NCBI RefSeq assembly: GCF_001690195.1
Contig: NZ_LZGM01000070.1
Coordinates: 1-64,000, forward strand
DNA from: Gilliamella sp. wkB108
GTDB lineage: Bacteria > Pseudomonadota > Gammaproteobacteria > Enterobacterales > Orbaceae
Direction of reading: 5' to 3'
Length of the DNA: 64,000 bases
In this document: one piece after another, positions 32,510 through 43,155 of the stretch
Position numbering within the stretch: the stretch's first letter is position 1
Layout: each line of letters begins with the position of its first letter
Translations under genes and position numbers: made by a program
The notes under the pieces: generated by a model
The model's input: the letters and a program-made list of their open reading frames with translations, nothing else
The model's database searches: none
Told to the model about the DNA's origin: nothing

Positions 32510-33787
32510 TTAACTGTTTTTTTTAGCATCAACTTTAGCCTCAACCTTATTGGCTTTTTTAGTAGGTTGTTTTTTCTTTTCAGCGTTTAATGCACGAATA
32601 CGTGATGACAAGGAGAATAAACGAATAAAACCACCTGCATGGCTATGGTCGTACACTTCATCTTCACCAAAAGTGGCAAACTCTTCACTATATAAACTAT
32701 TTGGCGATTTTTTCTGGACTGCTGTCGCACTTCCTTTGTAAAGTTTAACGACCACTTCACCTGTCATATCTTCAGCTAATACATCAGCAGCAGCTTGCAA
32801 TGAACGTCGGTATGGAGCAAACCAACGCCCATCATAAACTACATAAGCCATCTCCAATCCAAGTTGTTCGCGCCATTTAAAGCTGTCGCGATCTAAAATT
32901 AACTGCTCCAAACCACGTAGAGCTGTCATCATAATAGTACCACCCGGTGTTTCATAACAGCCACGTGATTTAATACCAACTAAACGGTTTTCAATAATAT
33001 CAACCCGACCTACACCATGCTTAGCCCCGATTTTGTTCAATGTTGCTACACAGTTATAAGGTGATAATTTTTTACCATTAACTGAAATCACTTCACCTTT
33101 TTCAATACCGATCGTTACTAACTCCGGTTTGTTAGGTGCATCTTCAGGTGCAACAGTCCAAGCCCAACAATCAGCATTTGCCTGATTCCAAGTACTTTCC
33201 AGTACACCGCCTTCGGTAGAAATATGCCATGCGTTTTCGTCGCGACTATAAATCTTTTCAACTGTCGCCGTTGTTGGAATTTTACGCACTTTTAAATAAT
33301 CGATTAAAGCTTCTCGGGAACGTAAATCCCATTCACGCCATGGAGCAATAACTTTGAGATGAGGGGCAAGTGCGGTGTAAGTCGTTTCAAAACGAACTTG
33401 GTCGTTACCTTTACCGGTTGCACCGTGGCAAAGTGTATCGGCACCAACTTCTAAAGCATATTCAACTTGAGCTTTAGCAATAATTGGACGTGCCATGGAA
33501 GTACCTAAGTAGTAGGTACCTTCATACAAAGCACCAGTTTTTAATACAGGGTAAACATAATCTTTAACGAACTCTTCGCGTAAATCAACTACTTTACAAG
33601 CAACGGCTCCAGATGCTTTTGCTTTCTTCTCTACATCTTTTAATTCACTTGGATCTTGTCCAACATTAGCCACTAATGCATAGACTTCACAACCGCCATA
33701 ATTCTCTTTTAACCAAGGAATAATAGCTGATGTATCTAAGCCCCCTGAATAAGCTAAAACGACCTTTTTTGTTGCACTTTTTTTCAT
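32510..33787 (-). CDS. argG: Argininosuccinate synthase ArgG with basic C-terminal tail
   Basis: 425 residues. The first ~400 are a complete short-type ArgG (PP-loop [33 protein letters not shown]). It joins citrulline and aspartate using ATP. A Lys/Ala-rich tail follows ([18 protein letters not shown]). The frame stops just after an A8 tract (32517..32524). With one A less, it would run on for a further 24 Lys/Thr-rich codons to TAG at 32449..32451. So the tail is either cut by a recent frameshift, subject to slippage, or affected by a homopolymer read error. The core enzyme should be active in all cases. Confidence 0.96.
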   Translation of the reverse strand: MKKSATKKVVLAYSGGLDTSAIIPWLKENYGGCEVYALVANVGQDPSELKDVEKKAKASGAVACKVVDLREEFVKDYVYPVLKTGALYEGTYYLGTSMARPIIAKAQVEYALEVGADTLCHGATGKGNDQVRFETTYTALAPHLKVIAPWREWDLRSREALIDYLKVRKIPTTATVEKIYSRDENAWHISTEGGVLESTWNQANADCWAWTVAPEDAPNKPELVTIGIEKGEVISVNGKKLSPYNCVATLNKIGAKHGVGRVDIIENRLVGIKSRGCYETPGGTIMMTALRGLEQLILDRDSFKWREQLGLEMAYVVYDGRWFAPYRRSLQAAADVLAEDMTGEVVVKLYKGSATAVQKKSPNSLYSEEFATFGEDEVYDHSHAGGFIRLFSLSSRIRALNAEKKKQPTKKANKVEAKVDAKKNS

Positions 33788-33890
33788 GTTATACCCTTTC
33801 TAAATTAACTTACGATAAATAAATGAGTTAAAGACTTTCCCGATAAAACGCTAGTATAAAAACAGAGCTAATATACTAATTGAATTATAA

Positions 33891-34670
33891 TTAAGCAATA
33901 ATTCTTGTTCCGGTTATACCTGATTTTCCATTAAATAATTCCAACAATTTATCTGCATCTTGCCAGCTAGCGATATCTATAGGCCGACCAAGTGCTTTAC
34001 TCGCTTCAAAAGCTGATTTTACTTTTATAATCATGCCGTCAGTAATGACCCCTTCAGCGATAAGTTGATCTGCTTGTGATTCAGTCAATGAAGTTAAAAG
34101 TTGTTTATTACCATCTAGTACGCCGGCGACATCAGACAATAAAATCAAATCCGCATTTAAGGTTTTAGCTACCGCTACTGCAGCATGATCGGCATTAATA
34201 TTCATCATTTGTCCTTCTTCTGTAATACCAATCGAACTGATAATTGGTAAATAACCTGCGTTCATCAGTAAATTAATTAACGCTGGATCACCCTCTTTTG
34301 CTTCACCTACATAACCTAACTCTTCGGAAATTTGTTTAACCACAACGCTATTACCGTCAGCTAAACAGAGTCCTACACTTGCTATATGCTGTTTTTTAGC
34401 TTCGGATAATAATGTTGTATTAGCACTACCGGCGAGACTTCCAACAATAACATCAATTTGATCAGCTGGAGTTACGCGCAAACCATTTCGGCGTACTACC
34501 GGTAATGATAAACGATCCATGAGTGAATCAACGACACTGCCACCACCATGCACAATGACTAAAGAACGTTGATAACTTTTTTTATATTCACTAATAACAA
34601 CAAATAATTTACTTAATGCATCTTTGTTATCGAGTAATACGCCACCGAGCTTGATAATTAGAGGTTTCAT
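33891..34670 (-). CDS. argB: N-acetylglutamate kinase ArgB
   Basis: 259 residues (E. coli 258), amino-acid kinase fold: [32 protein letters not shown] and a C-terminal GRPIDIASW. Second step of the acetylated ornithine pathway. About 100-125 bp separate it from argC and argG, so it is probably one operon with loose spacing. Confidence 0.97.
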   Translation of the reverse strand: MKPLIIKLGGVLLDNKDALSKLFVVISEYKKSYQRSLVIVHGGGSVVDSLMDRLSLPVVRRNGLRVTPADQIDVIVGSLAGSANTTLLSEAKKQHIASVGLCLADGNSVVVKQISEELGYVGEAKEGDPALINLLMNAGYLPIISSIGITEEGQMMNINADHAAVAVAKTLNADLILLSDVAGVLDGNKQLLTSLTESQADQLIAEGVITDGMIIKVKSAFEASKALGRPIDIASWQDADKLLELFNGKSGITGTRIIA

Positions 34671-34795
34671 TTTTATTTCCTATTTATTCTTATGTAAAAA
34701 TAATTATGTTAATTTTAGTTGTTCATATCAGTACTATCTATTTATATGCCATTACTGTTTTTTAGAGATCACCTTATAACAATAAATTTACCTAT

Positions 34796-35806
34796 TTATA
34801 GCAGTGATGTCGTTTCATCGTAACCAAAGCGAATATTCATACATTGCACAGCTTGCGCAGCAGCGCCTTTTAATAAATTATCTTCAACTGAAATTAAAAT
34901 TAAATGACGACCTTTTAACACAAAACCAATATCACAATAAGGTAAACCGATGACTGATTTTAATGCTGGCCAATTTTCTTGATAAACTCTTACCAAAGGT
35001 TTATCGTCATAATATTTATTTAAAGCACCTAAGATATCTTTAGCATTCACCCCTTCTTTTACTCGACAAGTAATAGTTGCATGAATACCTTGTTTAAAAC
35101 TACCAAGATGAGGCATAAAGATGACTTCTTGTCCTAAATGTGTGGCAATTTCCGGTTGGTGTCTATGGGTAAATAGACCATAAGCATGCACACTCACTTC
35201 ACAAAAATGATTGTTAAGTGAAGCTTTACGTCCTGCCCCACTAACACCACTGATTGCATTAATAACCGGCCATTGTGTACCATCTAGTAATCCTTCGACT
35301 ATTAAAGGTTTTAATGGTAATTGTGATGCGGTTGGATAACATCCCGGCACTGCAATTAATTGCGCCTGTTTGATTTGGGCAAAATTCCATTCAGCTAAAC
35401 CATAAACTGCTTTATCTAACCATTTTTGATGTTGATGGGTAAAACCATAAAATTCTGTATAAAACGAAGAGGAATTAACACGAAAAGCACCGGATAAATC
35501 AAAAACTGTGCATCCATGTTCTAAAAAATAAGGGGCGATATTATGACTTACTGAATGCTCTGTTGCTAAGAAAACAACATCAATATCTTTGATTAATGAA
35601 GCGTAATCACTGGTACCTAAAAGCGGTAAATCTACTACACCTTTTAGTTGTGGATATAAATCAAAATCTGAAATCTTCTTGCCAGCATCCAAACTGTTTT
35701 CTGATACGGTTAATGCAACAAGTTCTACATGTGGATGCTTCTGCAAATAATAGGCTAACTTAGCTCCTGCATAACCACTTGCACCGACAATAATAGCTTT
35801 TAACAT
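34796..35806 (-). CDS. argC: N-acetyl-gamma-glutamyl-phosphate reductase ArgC
   Basis: 336 residues (E. coli 334). NADPH-binding GASGYAG at the start, catalytic C156 in VPGCYPTA, and SGVSGAGRK. First gene of the cluster; two ARG boxes lie 74-108 bp upstream. In E. coli the divergent neighbour is argE; here no gene lies upstream for 800 bp. Confidence 0.97.
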   Translation of the reverse strand: MLKAIIVGASGYAGAKLAYYLQKHPHVELVALTVSENSLDAGKKISDFDLYPQLKGVVDLPLLGTSDYASLIKDIDVVFLATEHSVSHNIAPYFLEHGCTVFDLSGAFRVNSSSFYTEFYGFTHQHQKWLDKAVYGLAEWNFAQIKQAQLIAVPGCYPTASQLPLKPLIVEGLLDGTQWPVINAISGVSGAGRKASLNNHFCEVSVHAYGLFTHRHQPEIATHLGQEVIFMPHLGSFKQGIHATITCRVKEGVNAKDILGALNKYYDDKPLVRVYQENWPALKSVIGLPYCDIGFVLKGRHLILISVEDNLLKGAAAQAVQCMNIRFGYDETTSLL

Positions 35807-35877
35807 ATCTATTCCTGTATATCATTATAAAACTATGCATATATACTAGTTAATTTATTCGATTAATTCAATATCAA

Positions 35878-35916
35878 AATGAATTTTTATTCACTTTTTT
35901 TGAATTTTATTTCATT
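35878..35916 (-). promoter_or_regulatory. Tandem ARG boxes (ArgR operator) of the arg cluster
   Basis: TGAATTTTTATTCA at 35880..35893 is a perfect palindromic ARG-box core; TGAATTTTATTTCA at 35901..35914 matches with one change. Their 21-bp centre spacing equals two 18-bp boxes with a 3-bp gap, the standard ArgR hexamer operator. Confidence 0.88.
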
Positions 35917-36557
35917 TTAATTTAGATGTTGAGTAATTAGTTAAAAACAGTATCACTTAATTTATCTAATGATAATAATCTATTTAGCTGTTCAATGAGT
36001 TGATGTTTATAGGACTTTCAGGCCTAGATTGTGCTATATTTCAGACACAAAATCTCATCTTTAACACTTGAAAGACTAATTGATTGTCGATATTGCCAGA
36101 GCAAGACATCATTAAATAATCCAGTTAATTTATTGTTTGGTCAAATTACAGGCAATCTTGCATTACTATATAACTAATTGCTTTTATTTTAGTAATTTTG
36201 AAGCATCATCTTTTAAAATAAAAATGAATGAGTCAAATCAAACCCTATTAAGGTTATTAACTTTAAAGAAGAAAATACAATGGTAAATAATGGTTTTTCC
36301 TTTATCGTATTTAGTATATGTTTATTAAATTCATTAATATAAATTATATTTTAATCATTTGATTTTAGTCATTAAATAAAAAACCATTTGCTTTTGATAA
36401 ATTACATAATTTCTTATAAAAACTATAAATTCGTTTTCAATGGACTTGAATCGTTTAGATTTGTTTGGCTGATTCATAACATCTACATATGCTATTAACT
36501 CAGTATTGCAATATTCTTCTTGATTTAAAAAATGGTCAAAATAAGAGGCATTAAAAA
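35917..36557. other. Non-coding region upstream of the arg operator
   Basis: About 640 bp with no convincing gene on either strand. A 35-codon open stretch near 36084 with CRYCQ was considered and rejected. Nothing like argE is present. Confidence 0.55.
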
Positions 36558-36598
36558 TGCGCTTATCTTCTTTGGGAGCAAATAGAAGATAATGCGCA
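36558..36598 (-). terminator. Terminator after pepD
   Basis: Long stem TGCGCTTATCTTCT/AGAAGATAATGCGCA (one bulge) just beyond the pepD stop, followed on the minus strand by a T-rich run. Confidence 0.85.
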
Positions 36599-36606
36599 AA
36601 AAATAT

Positions 36607-38070
36607 TTATTTCAGATGTTTCGCTGATTTTAGTATAGCAATAAGTAGCTCCCAATATCGGTAAACACTTTGGATATTTACTTTTTCATCCGGCGAATGT
36701 GGAGAAACAATGGTTGGTCCAATGGAAATCATATCCATATTTGGGTAAGACTTTTTAAATAAACCGCATTCAAGACCTGCATGGATGACCATAATCTTAG
36801 GTCGCTCAGAGAAAATTTCATAATATTTATCTTTGGTTAATTGTAAAAGACTGGATTCTAAATTAGGCTCCCAACCAGAATAACCACCACTAATCTCATA
36901 ATTCGCATTAGCTAATTGGCTATGTGCAATCAGAGTTGAAACAACGGCATCTTTAGCACTATCAATTTGTGAACGAATTAAAAAATTAGCATTAATTTGA
37001 TTATCAGCAATACTAACAATACCTAAATTTAACGAAGTTTCAACCACGCCATGTAGCTGATCACTCATTCGTACCACACCATTGGGGGCAGCATGTAACC
37101 AATTGATAATTCGATTTTGTTGTTCGGCGGTTAACACCCGTTTAACCTTATTAGCATCAACATCGGACAAAGTAATTTCAATACTTGGTTCTACATGCCC
37201 TAATTCATTTTGTAACACCTCTTTATACTGGCTAATGATTGATGTTAATTTAGGCAGATCTTCTTTACTTAAGGAGATCTCAACAAATGCTTCTCTTGGG
37301 ATCGCATTACGTAATGAACCACCACTAATATCGGCTAATCTAAATGAAAGATCTTGTGCGTACTCAGCCAGAAAACGAGCCATCAGTTTAATCGCATTGC
37401 CTCGACCAAGATGTATATCACAACCTGAGTGACCACCTTTCAAGCCTTTCAAAGAGATTTTTAAATAGCAATCATGTTTTGCCGGCATAACAGCATAATT
37501 GATAGGAAAAGAAGAAGTAAAATTAACACCACCTGCACAACCAGTAAAAATTTCCCCTTCATCTTCGGAATCGGTATTTATTAAATATTGGCTAGTTAAC
37601 CAATTGGGTTGTAAACCAAAAGCACCAAACATTCCCGTTTCTTCTGATACGGTCACTAACACTTCAATAGGTCCATGCTCTACTGCCGGATCTATTAAAA
37701 CTGCCAGAGCTGAAGCTAGGCCTACACCATTGTCCGCTCCTAATGTAGTCCCTTTTGCCTTGACCCACTCTCCATCAACATATGCTTGAATTGGATCAGT
37801 TAAGAAATCATGTTCTGTTCCTTCATTTTTTTGTGGCACCATGTCCATATGAGCTTGTAAAGCAATGGATGGACAATCTTCCATCTCTTTTGTGGCAGGT
37901 TTGGTTAATAAAATATTACCAACCTTATCAATTTTATAATCGATTTGATGAGAATTTGCAAAATCGACAATATATTTGGTTATCATCTGTTCATGATGAG
38001 AAGGATGTGGAATTTTACAAATATCATTAAAAATCTGCCAAACAAATTTTGGTTTCAACGTTGAAAGCAT
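36607..38070 (-). CDS. pepD: Cytosolic beta-alanyl/Xaa-His dipeptidase PepD
   Basis: 487 residues (E. coli PepD 485). M20 metallopeptidase with the zinc-site motifs ALQAHMDMVPQ, GADNGVG, VSEETGMFGA and NTDSEDEGE, and the lid domain between. It hydrolyses a broad range of dipeptides in the cytosol. Divergent from gpt, its neighbour also in E. coli. The start is ATG 38070. Confidence 0.96.
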   Translation of the reverse strand: MLSTLKPKFVWQIFNDICKIPHPSHHEQMITKYIVDFANSHQIDYKIDKVGNILLTKPATKEMEDCPSIALQAHMDMVPQKNEGTEHDFLTDPIQAYVDGEWVKAKGTTLGADNGVGLASALAVLIDPAVEHGPIEVLVTVSEETGMFGAFGLQPNWLTSQYLINTDSEDEGEIFTGCAGGVNFTSSFPINYAVMPAKHDCYLKISLKGLKGGHSGCDIHLGRGNAIKLMARFLAEYAQDLSFRLADISGGSLRNAIPREAFVEISLSKEDLPKLTSIISQYKEVLQNELGHVEPSIEITLSDVDANKVKRVLTAEQQNRIINWLHAAPNGVVRMSDQLHGVVETSLNLGIVSIADNQINANFLIRSQIDSAKDAVVSTLIAHSQLANANYEISGGYSGWEPNLESSLLQLTKDKYYEIFSERPKIMVIHAGLECGLFKKSYPNMDMISIGPTIVSPHSPDEKVNIQSVYRYWELLIAILKSAKHLK

Positions 38071-38222
38071 AATACAACCTCAATATTAAGTGCGGAATGA
38101 ATTAATGAGTGGTTTTTTTTGTCTAATCACTCTATAATAAGGTGCAATTTTACATCTATTTTTAGTCTATTAATATTACTTTTATTTATATTAGCCCATT
38201 CGATTAAAATTGCAGGTCACAC

Positions 38223-38759
38223 ATGTCAATAAAACAAACATTATCAGAAGAAGAAATCCAAGCCCAAAAACAACATAAAGCAGAACTCATAGCTGAAAAG
38301 AAAAAATTCACTGTCACATGGGAAATGGTACAGGCTTATGGTCGTCAACTTTCTGAACGCTTATTACCCGCCAACCAATGGAAAGGCATCATTGCTGTTA
38401 GCCGTGGCGGATTAGTCCCAGCTGCGATTTTAGCTCGTGAATTGAGTATCAGATACGTTGATACAGTATGCATTTCAAGTTACGATCACGATCATCAACG
38501 TGAAAAATTAATACTAAAACAAGCTAATGGTGATGGCGAAGGATTTATTGTAATCGACGATTTAGTCGATACAGGTAACACAGCACATACCATTCGTGAA
38601 ATGTATCCGAAAGCACATTTTGTCACTATTTTTGCCAAACCAGCAGGTAAACCACTTGTTGACGATTATGTTATTGATATCGCACAAGACACTTGGATTG
38701 AACAACCATGGGATACTGGTGTAGTTTTTGTTAAACCAGTTAGCGATCATCATAAATAA
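38223..38759 (+). CDS. gpt: Xanthine-guanine phosphoribosyltransferase Gpt
   Basis: 178 residues. The PRPP loop [24 protein letters not shown] and the C-terminal [14 protein letters not shown] match E. coli Gpt (152) nearly throughout. It salvages xanthine and guanine. The protein has an extra N-terminal ~26 residues ([20 protein letters not shown]), charged and helical, with no in-frame ATG at the expected E. coli start, so the extension looks real. 19 bp before frsA. Confidence 0.95.
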   Translation: MSIKQTLSEEEIQAQKQHKAELIAEKKKFTVTWEMVQAYGRQLSERLLPANQWKGIIAVSRGGLVPAAILARELSIRYVDTVCISSYDHDHQREKLILKQANGDGEGFIVIDDLVDTGNTAHTIREMYPKAHFVTIFAKPAGKPLVDDYVIDIAQDTWIEQPWDTGVVFVKPVSDHHK

Positions 38760-38778
38760 TAAGGAAACAATAGTTGCT

Positions 38779-40035
38779 ATGACATCTATTCAGAACTTAT
38801 CTGAACAAATTTTTAAACCACAATATGATTATCCGGAAACATCAACACTTATTAACCGTGTTGATAATAGTGATGGCAGTAGTTTTAGCCCATTAGATGG
38901 CGAATTTGACTCCAATTGGTATCGCATTGTTAATCCTGTTTTATGGTATTGGCGAGGATTACCTAAATTGGAAGTTGAAGAGGTTTTATCTAAAATTGCC
39001 GTTTCAACTAAACCACATGTTAACAATAAATGGTTAGATTCTGTAGCGGGCTATCAGCCGGGTAATTGGATTTATGAGTTTTTAAATCAATCCGCCAACT
39101 GGCAAGCTAAATCTGATTCAATCGATAAAAATAATCTTACTGAAGCAGATAAAAAAAGCTTACATGACTATTATTTAATTGCTAGTGAATACGCTAGCAT
39201 TGCTAGCTATCCTCATTTTAAAAATGATGAGTTAGCCATGTATGCGCAAACTTGTGCCTATCAAGCTTATGCTAAGGCATTAAGTTATTCACCATTTATC
39301 ACTAAAGAACTTGAATTTAAAGTCCAAAATAGTAGTGTTAAAACGATATTACATCTTCCTCAAACCGAAGGTACTTGCCCGGTGGTGTTAATGTGTAATA
39401 GTTTGGGTAGTCTACAGATAGATTTTTATCGTTACTTTAGTGAATTTTTAGCACCTAAAGGCATCGCTATGTTGACGGTTGATTTGCCTACTGTTGGTAA
39501 TAGTCGTGGTTTTACTTTAACGCAAAATAGTAGCCAAATTCACCAAGCGATATTAGAACAACTTGACTCTGTTCCTTGGGTCGATAGTAATCGTGTAATT
39601 TTAGCTGGTTTCCGCTTTGGATCGCATATTGCAACCCGCTTGGCACATTTAATGCCAAATAAGATAAAGGGATTATTTAATTTTGCACCATTAATTCATC
39701 AAATCTTTGTCGATAAAGAGTTACAAAAAAATCTACCCCACGTCTATAAAGATATGTTAGCTAGTCGTCTTGGTTTACCGTCTATCTCCAATAAACAATT
39801 AGCTGCTGAATTAAATTATTTTTCCTTAAAAAATCAAGGAATTTTGACCCATGCATGTATTGTGCCTGTCATGAATATAATTTTTGAAGAAGATAGATTA
39901 AGCAATCTTACTGAAGCAAAATTAATCCATTCAACTAAACAAAATAAAATTGTTAGCGTGCCAAAAACACCATTACAGCAGAGTTTATTTAACGCCTTAG
40001 AGCAATCAGTTAAATGGATGAGTTCAATTTTGTAA
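38779..40035 (+). CDS. frsA: FrsA/YafA alpha/beta-hydrolase
   Basis: 418 residues (E. coli FrsA 414), similar from FKPQYDYPETSTL through the hydrolase region (VVLMCNSLGSLQ; AGFRFGSHIATRLA). FrsA was described as an enzyme-IIA-Glc binding protein affecting fermentation and respiration; its reaction is uncertain. ATG 38779 has an AAGGAA ribosome site and fits the family N-terminus (MTSIQNLSEQIFKP). Lies between gpt and proB as part of one transcript. Confidence 0.93.
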   Translation: MTSIQNLSEQIFKPQYDYPETSTLINRVDNSDGSSFSPLDGEFDSNWYRIVNPVLWYWRGLPKLEVEEVLSKIAVSTKPHVNNKWLDSVAGYQPGNWIYEFLNQSANWQAKSDSIDKNNLTEADKKSLHDYYLIASEYASIASYPHFKNDELAMYAQTCAYQAYAKALSYSPFITKELEFKVQNSSVKTILHLPQTEGTCPVVLMCNSLGSLQIDFYRYFSEFLAPKGIAMLTVDLPTVGNSRGFTLTQNSSQIHQAILEQLDSVPWVDSNRVILAGFRFGSHIATRLAHLMPNKIKGLFNFAPLIHQIFVDKELQKNLPHVYKDMLASRLGLPSISNKQLAAELNYFSLKNQGILTHACIVPVMNIIFEEDRLSNLTEAKLIHSTKQNKIVSVPKTPLQQSLFNALEQSVKWMSSIL

Positions 40036-40060
40036 TATTATATTTTAGAAGAGTATTGTT

Positions 40061-41179
40061 ATGACTAATAAAACACAACAAATTGTCGTTGTTAAATTAG
40101 GAACCAGTGTTTTAACTGGCGGTACAAAACAGTTAGATCGCGCGCGAATCGTTGAACTTATCCGGCAATGTTCTTTCTTACATCAAAATGGACACAAAAT
40201 TATTATTGTCACTTCCGGTGCAATAGCTGCCGGACGTGAATATCTTAATTTTCCTACTCTTCCTAATACCGTTGCATCCAAACAATTACTTGCATCTGTT
40301 GGGCAAAGCAAATTAATTCAGCTTTGGGAACAACTGTTTTCAATTTATAAAATTTATATTGGTCAAATGTTATTAACTCGAGCTGATCTTGAAGATCGTG
40401 AACGATTTTTAAATGCACAAGATGTACTTAAAGCAATGTTAGACAATAATATTATTCCAGTAATAAATGAAAATGATGCCGTTGCTACCGCAGAAATTAA
40501 AGTGGGTGACAATGATAATTTATCTGCACTGGCAGCAATTTTAGCTGAAGCAGATAAATTAATTTTATTAACCGATTTAGAAGGACTGTACACCGCCGAC
40601 CCCAAAACAGATCCTAATGCCAGATTAATTCAACAAATCGATCATATTGATGATAATTTACGCAGCATTGCAGGCGATAGTGTATCAGGACTTGGTACAG
40701 GCGGTATGGGAACAAAACTACAAGCAGCAGAAGTAGCCGGCAGTGCCGGTATTGAAGTTGTTATTGCTGCTGGGAATAAAGCGAATGTCCTTATTGATAT
40801 AGTCAATAACCAACCTATTGGCACCCGTTTTTTACCACAAAAAACTCCGTTAGAGCATCGTAAACACTGGTTATTTGGCGCACCTAAAGCTGGCAAAGTA
40901 TATTTAGATGACGGCGCTGTTAATGCTATTTTAAATAATGGTAGCTCACTATTACCTAAAGGGATCATTAAAGTTGAACAAGATTTTTCTCGGGGTGAAG
41001 TGATTGATATTTGTGATAAATCTGGTCAAAAAATTGCGCGTGGTGTATGTCGTTACAATAGTGATGCATTAAAACAGATTGCTGGACATCATTCACAGGA
41101 GATCAGCCAAATCATTGGCTATGAATATGGCCCAGTAGGGGTTCATCGTAATGATATGATTATCAAATACAATAAGTAA
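40061..41179 (+). CDS. proB: Glutamate 5-kinase ProB
   Basis: 372 residues with kinase domain ([47 protein letters not shown]) and a C-terminal PUA domain (about 275-350). First step of proline synthesis. E. coli has 367. In enterics proA follows at once; here a small membrane-protein gene intervenes. Confidence 0.97.
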   Translation: MTNKTQQIVVVKLGTSVLTGGTKQLDRARIVELIRQCSFLHQNGHKIIIVTSGAIAAGREYLNFPTLPNTVASKQLLASVGQSKLIQLWEQLFSIYKIYIGQMLLTRADLEDRERFLNAQDVLKAMLDNNIIPVINENDAVATAEIKVGDNDNLSALAAILAEADKLILLTDLEGLYTADPKTDPNARLIQQIDHIDDNLRSIAGDSVSGLGTGGMGTKLQAAEVAGSAGIEVVIAAGNKANVLIDIVNNQPIGTRFLPQKTPLEHRKHWLFGAPKAGKVYLDDGAVNAILNNGSSLLPKGIIKVEQDFSRGEVIDICDKSGQKIARGVCRYNSDALKQIAGHHSQEISQIIGYEYGPVGVHRNDMIIKYNK

Positions 41180-41361
41180 CTAAATTAACATAAAAAATTA
41201 CTATGATCGGGATTTTCGTTAATTAACTCAATATTATTAATAAGTTATATGCATGTATAAAATCATAATTTATACAAATCGTTTCCCTCAACTGCCATAG
41301 CGGCATGATATAATCCATTGAAATCATAATATAATTATGTAGTATTAAGGAGATTTATAAT

Positions 41362-41769
41362 ATGGAAAGCACTTCAATTAAAAAATTTTATACACGCCGT
41401 TTTATTAAATTAATATTTATTGCCAGCATATGTTTACTTATATTGTCCTTGCTTTCTAAAGATGTCAAACTAGTTATAACCGCCTTATTCATTCTATGTA
41501 TTTGCATTTTTAAATATAATATGCTTTATATAGCAATTGGTGAAAATTATATAAGTGTCACTCAAAGACCTTTTAAGGAACCAATCAAGATTTTATTTAA
41601 TGAAGTTATATCAGTAAAATATGAAGCTAACAAAATTGTTCTATACTACTGTAATTCTATAAATCGTTATGAAACTACCTTTACAATTTATTTAGGTCAA
41701 TTAGAAAACAAAGCTAAAAATGAACTAATAAAAACCTTACAGACTAATTTAGAAGGTAAACAAAGATAG
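41362..41769 (+). CDS. Small membrane protein, unknown function
   Basis: 135 residues with two membrane segments near the N-terminus (about 13-30 and 36-55) and a soluble beta-rich C-terminal part (ENYISVTQRPFKEPIKIL) resembling the layout of bacterial PH-like membrane proteins. No family named with confidence. An AAGGAG ribosome site precedes ATG 41362. It splits proB from proA, with ~180 and ~65 bp gaps. Confidence 0.75.
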   Translation: MESTSIKKFYTRRFIKLIFIASICLLILSLLSKDVKLVITALFILCICIFKYNMLYIAIGENYISVTQRPFKEPIKILFNEVISVKYEANKIVLYYCNSINRYETTFTIYLGQLENKAKNELIKTLQTNLEGKQR

Positions 41770-41836
41770 ACTACATAATAGTAAGCAGTAATAAATATTT
41801 TTCTTTTACATTATTTATAACATTGGCAGGTATATC

Positions 41837-43090
41837 ATGTTAGAACAAATGGGTAAAGCAGCAAAACTTGCATCATATCAATTAGCACAATGCCCTACTA
41901 CCACCAAAAATCAAGCATTAACCATTATTGCTGATTTACTGGAAAAACAGAGTGACACAATTCTTGCTGCTAATGAAAAGGATATGCTAGCGGCTAAAGC
42001 GCAAGGTTTAAGTATGGCTATTTTAGATCGCCTATTACTTACCCCTGAGAGACTCGCAGATATTGCTAATGATGTTAGAAAAGTTGTTTCTTTAACCGAT
42101 CCGGTAGGCAAAACTATTGATGGATCTATTTTAGATAATGGACTAAAGTTACAACGTCACAGAGTGCCGTTAGGGGTAATCGGAGCCATTTATGAAGCTC
42201 GTCCAAATGTTACGATTGATATTGCGACACTTTGTTTAAAAACAGGCAATGCCGTAATTTTACGTGGTGGCAAAGAAACAGCTCAGACTAATGCCGCTAT
42301 GATCGCACTTATCCAACAAGCATTGCAACAAGTAGGACTACCGCAAACGGCGATACAATCTATTGATGATCCGGATCGAAAATATATTCACGAATTACTT
42401 AAACTTGATAAATATGTTGATATGATTATCCCTCGAGGTGGTTCAGCATTACAGAAACTATGTAAAGAACATTCATCCATTCCTGTAATTACTGGTGGTA
42501 TTGGTGTTTGCCATATTTTTATGGATGAAAGTATGGATTTTGATAGTGCTTTACCAATTATTATCAATGCTAAAACTCAGCGTCCAAGTACTTGTAATAC
42601 AGTTGAAACGTTACTTGTACATACTAAAATTGCTGACACCTTTTTACCGAAATTAAGTCAAATAATGGCAGACAATGATGTAATACTGCATGCTGATCAA
42701 GATGCCTTTGCAATTTTGCAAACCGGTGTTGCCAATGTATTTCCTGTTGAAGATGAACAACTCCGTCAAGAATGGCTTTCAAAAGATTTAAATGTGGTAA
42801 TTGTTGATTCACTAGAACTTGCAGTTGAACATATTCGTGAATATGGAAGCAATCACTCGGATGCAATATTAACTCGAAGCCTTGCTAATGCTGAAAAATT
42901 TGTAAATTTGGTTGATTCTGCTGCGGTTTATGTTAACGCTTCAACACGCTTTACAGACGGTGGACAGTTTGGTTTAGGTGCAGAAGTTGCGGTCAGTACT
43001 CAAAAATTACATGCTCGCGGACCAATGGGATTGGAAGCGCTAACCACCTATAAGTGGATAGGTTATGGTGATGATCTTATTCGTAAATAG
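41837..43090 (+). CDS. proA: Gamma-glutamyl phosphate reductase ProA
   Basis: 417 residues (E. coli 417). Aldehyde-dehydrogenase-like with [28 protein letters not shown], catalytic Cys in [10 protein letters not shown] and [12 protein letters not shown]. Second step of proline synthesis. Convergent with trhP across a shared terminator. Confidence 0.97.
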   Translation: MLEQMGKAAKLASYQLAQCPTTTKNQALTIIADLLEKQSDTILAANEKDMLAAKAQGLSMAILDRLLLTPERLADIANDVRKVVSLTDPVGKTIDGSILDNGLKLQRHRVPLGVIGAIYEARPNVTIDIATLCLKTGNAVILRGGKETAQTNAAMIALIQQALQQVGLPQTAIQSIDDPDRKYIHELLKLDKYVDMIIPRGGSALQKLCKEHSSIPVITGGIGVCHIFMDESMDFDSALPIIINAKTQRPSTCNTVETLLVHTKIADTFLPKLSQIMADNDVILHADQDAFAILQTGVANVFPVEDEQLRQEWLSKDLNVVIVDSLELAVEHIREYGSNHSDAILTRSLANAEKFVNLVDSAAVYVNASTRFTDGGQFGLGAEVAVSTQKLHARGPMGLEALTTYKWIGYGDDLIRK

Positions 43091-43099
43091 CTTTTTCAA

Positions 43100-43132
43100 A
43101 ATAGCTGTTAGCCACATCGGCAAACAGCTATT
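43100..43132. terminator. Bidirectional terminator between proA and trhP
   Basis: 10-bp stem AATAGCTGTT/AACAGCTATT with an inner GCC/GGC, between convergent stops. Confidence 0.85.
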
Positions 43133-43155
43133 AATCAATAATAACCCTAAAATAG

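Noticed and set aside
36084-36188. Open stretch with CRYCQ, possible zinc or radical-SAM fragment
   Set aside because: Only about 35 codons, no start context and no second motif.
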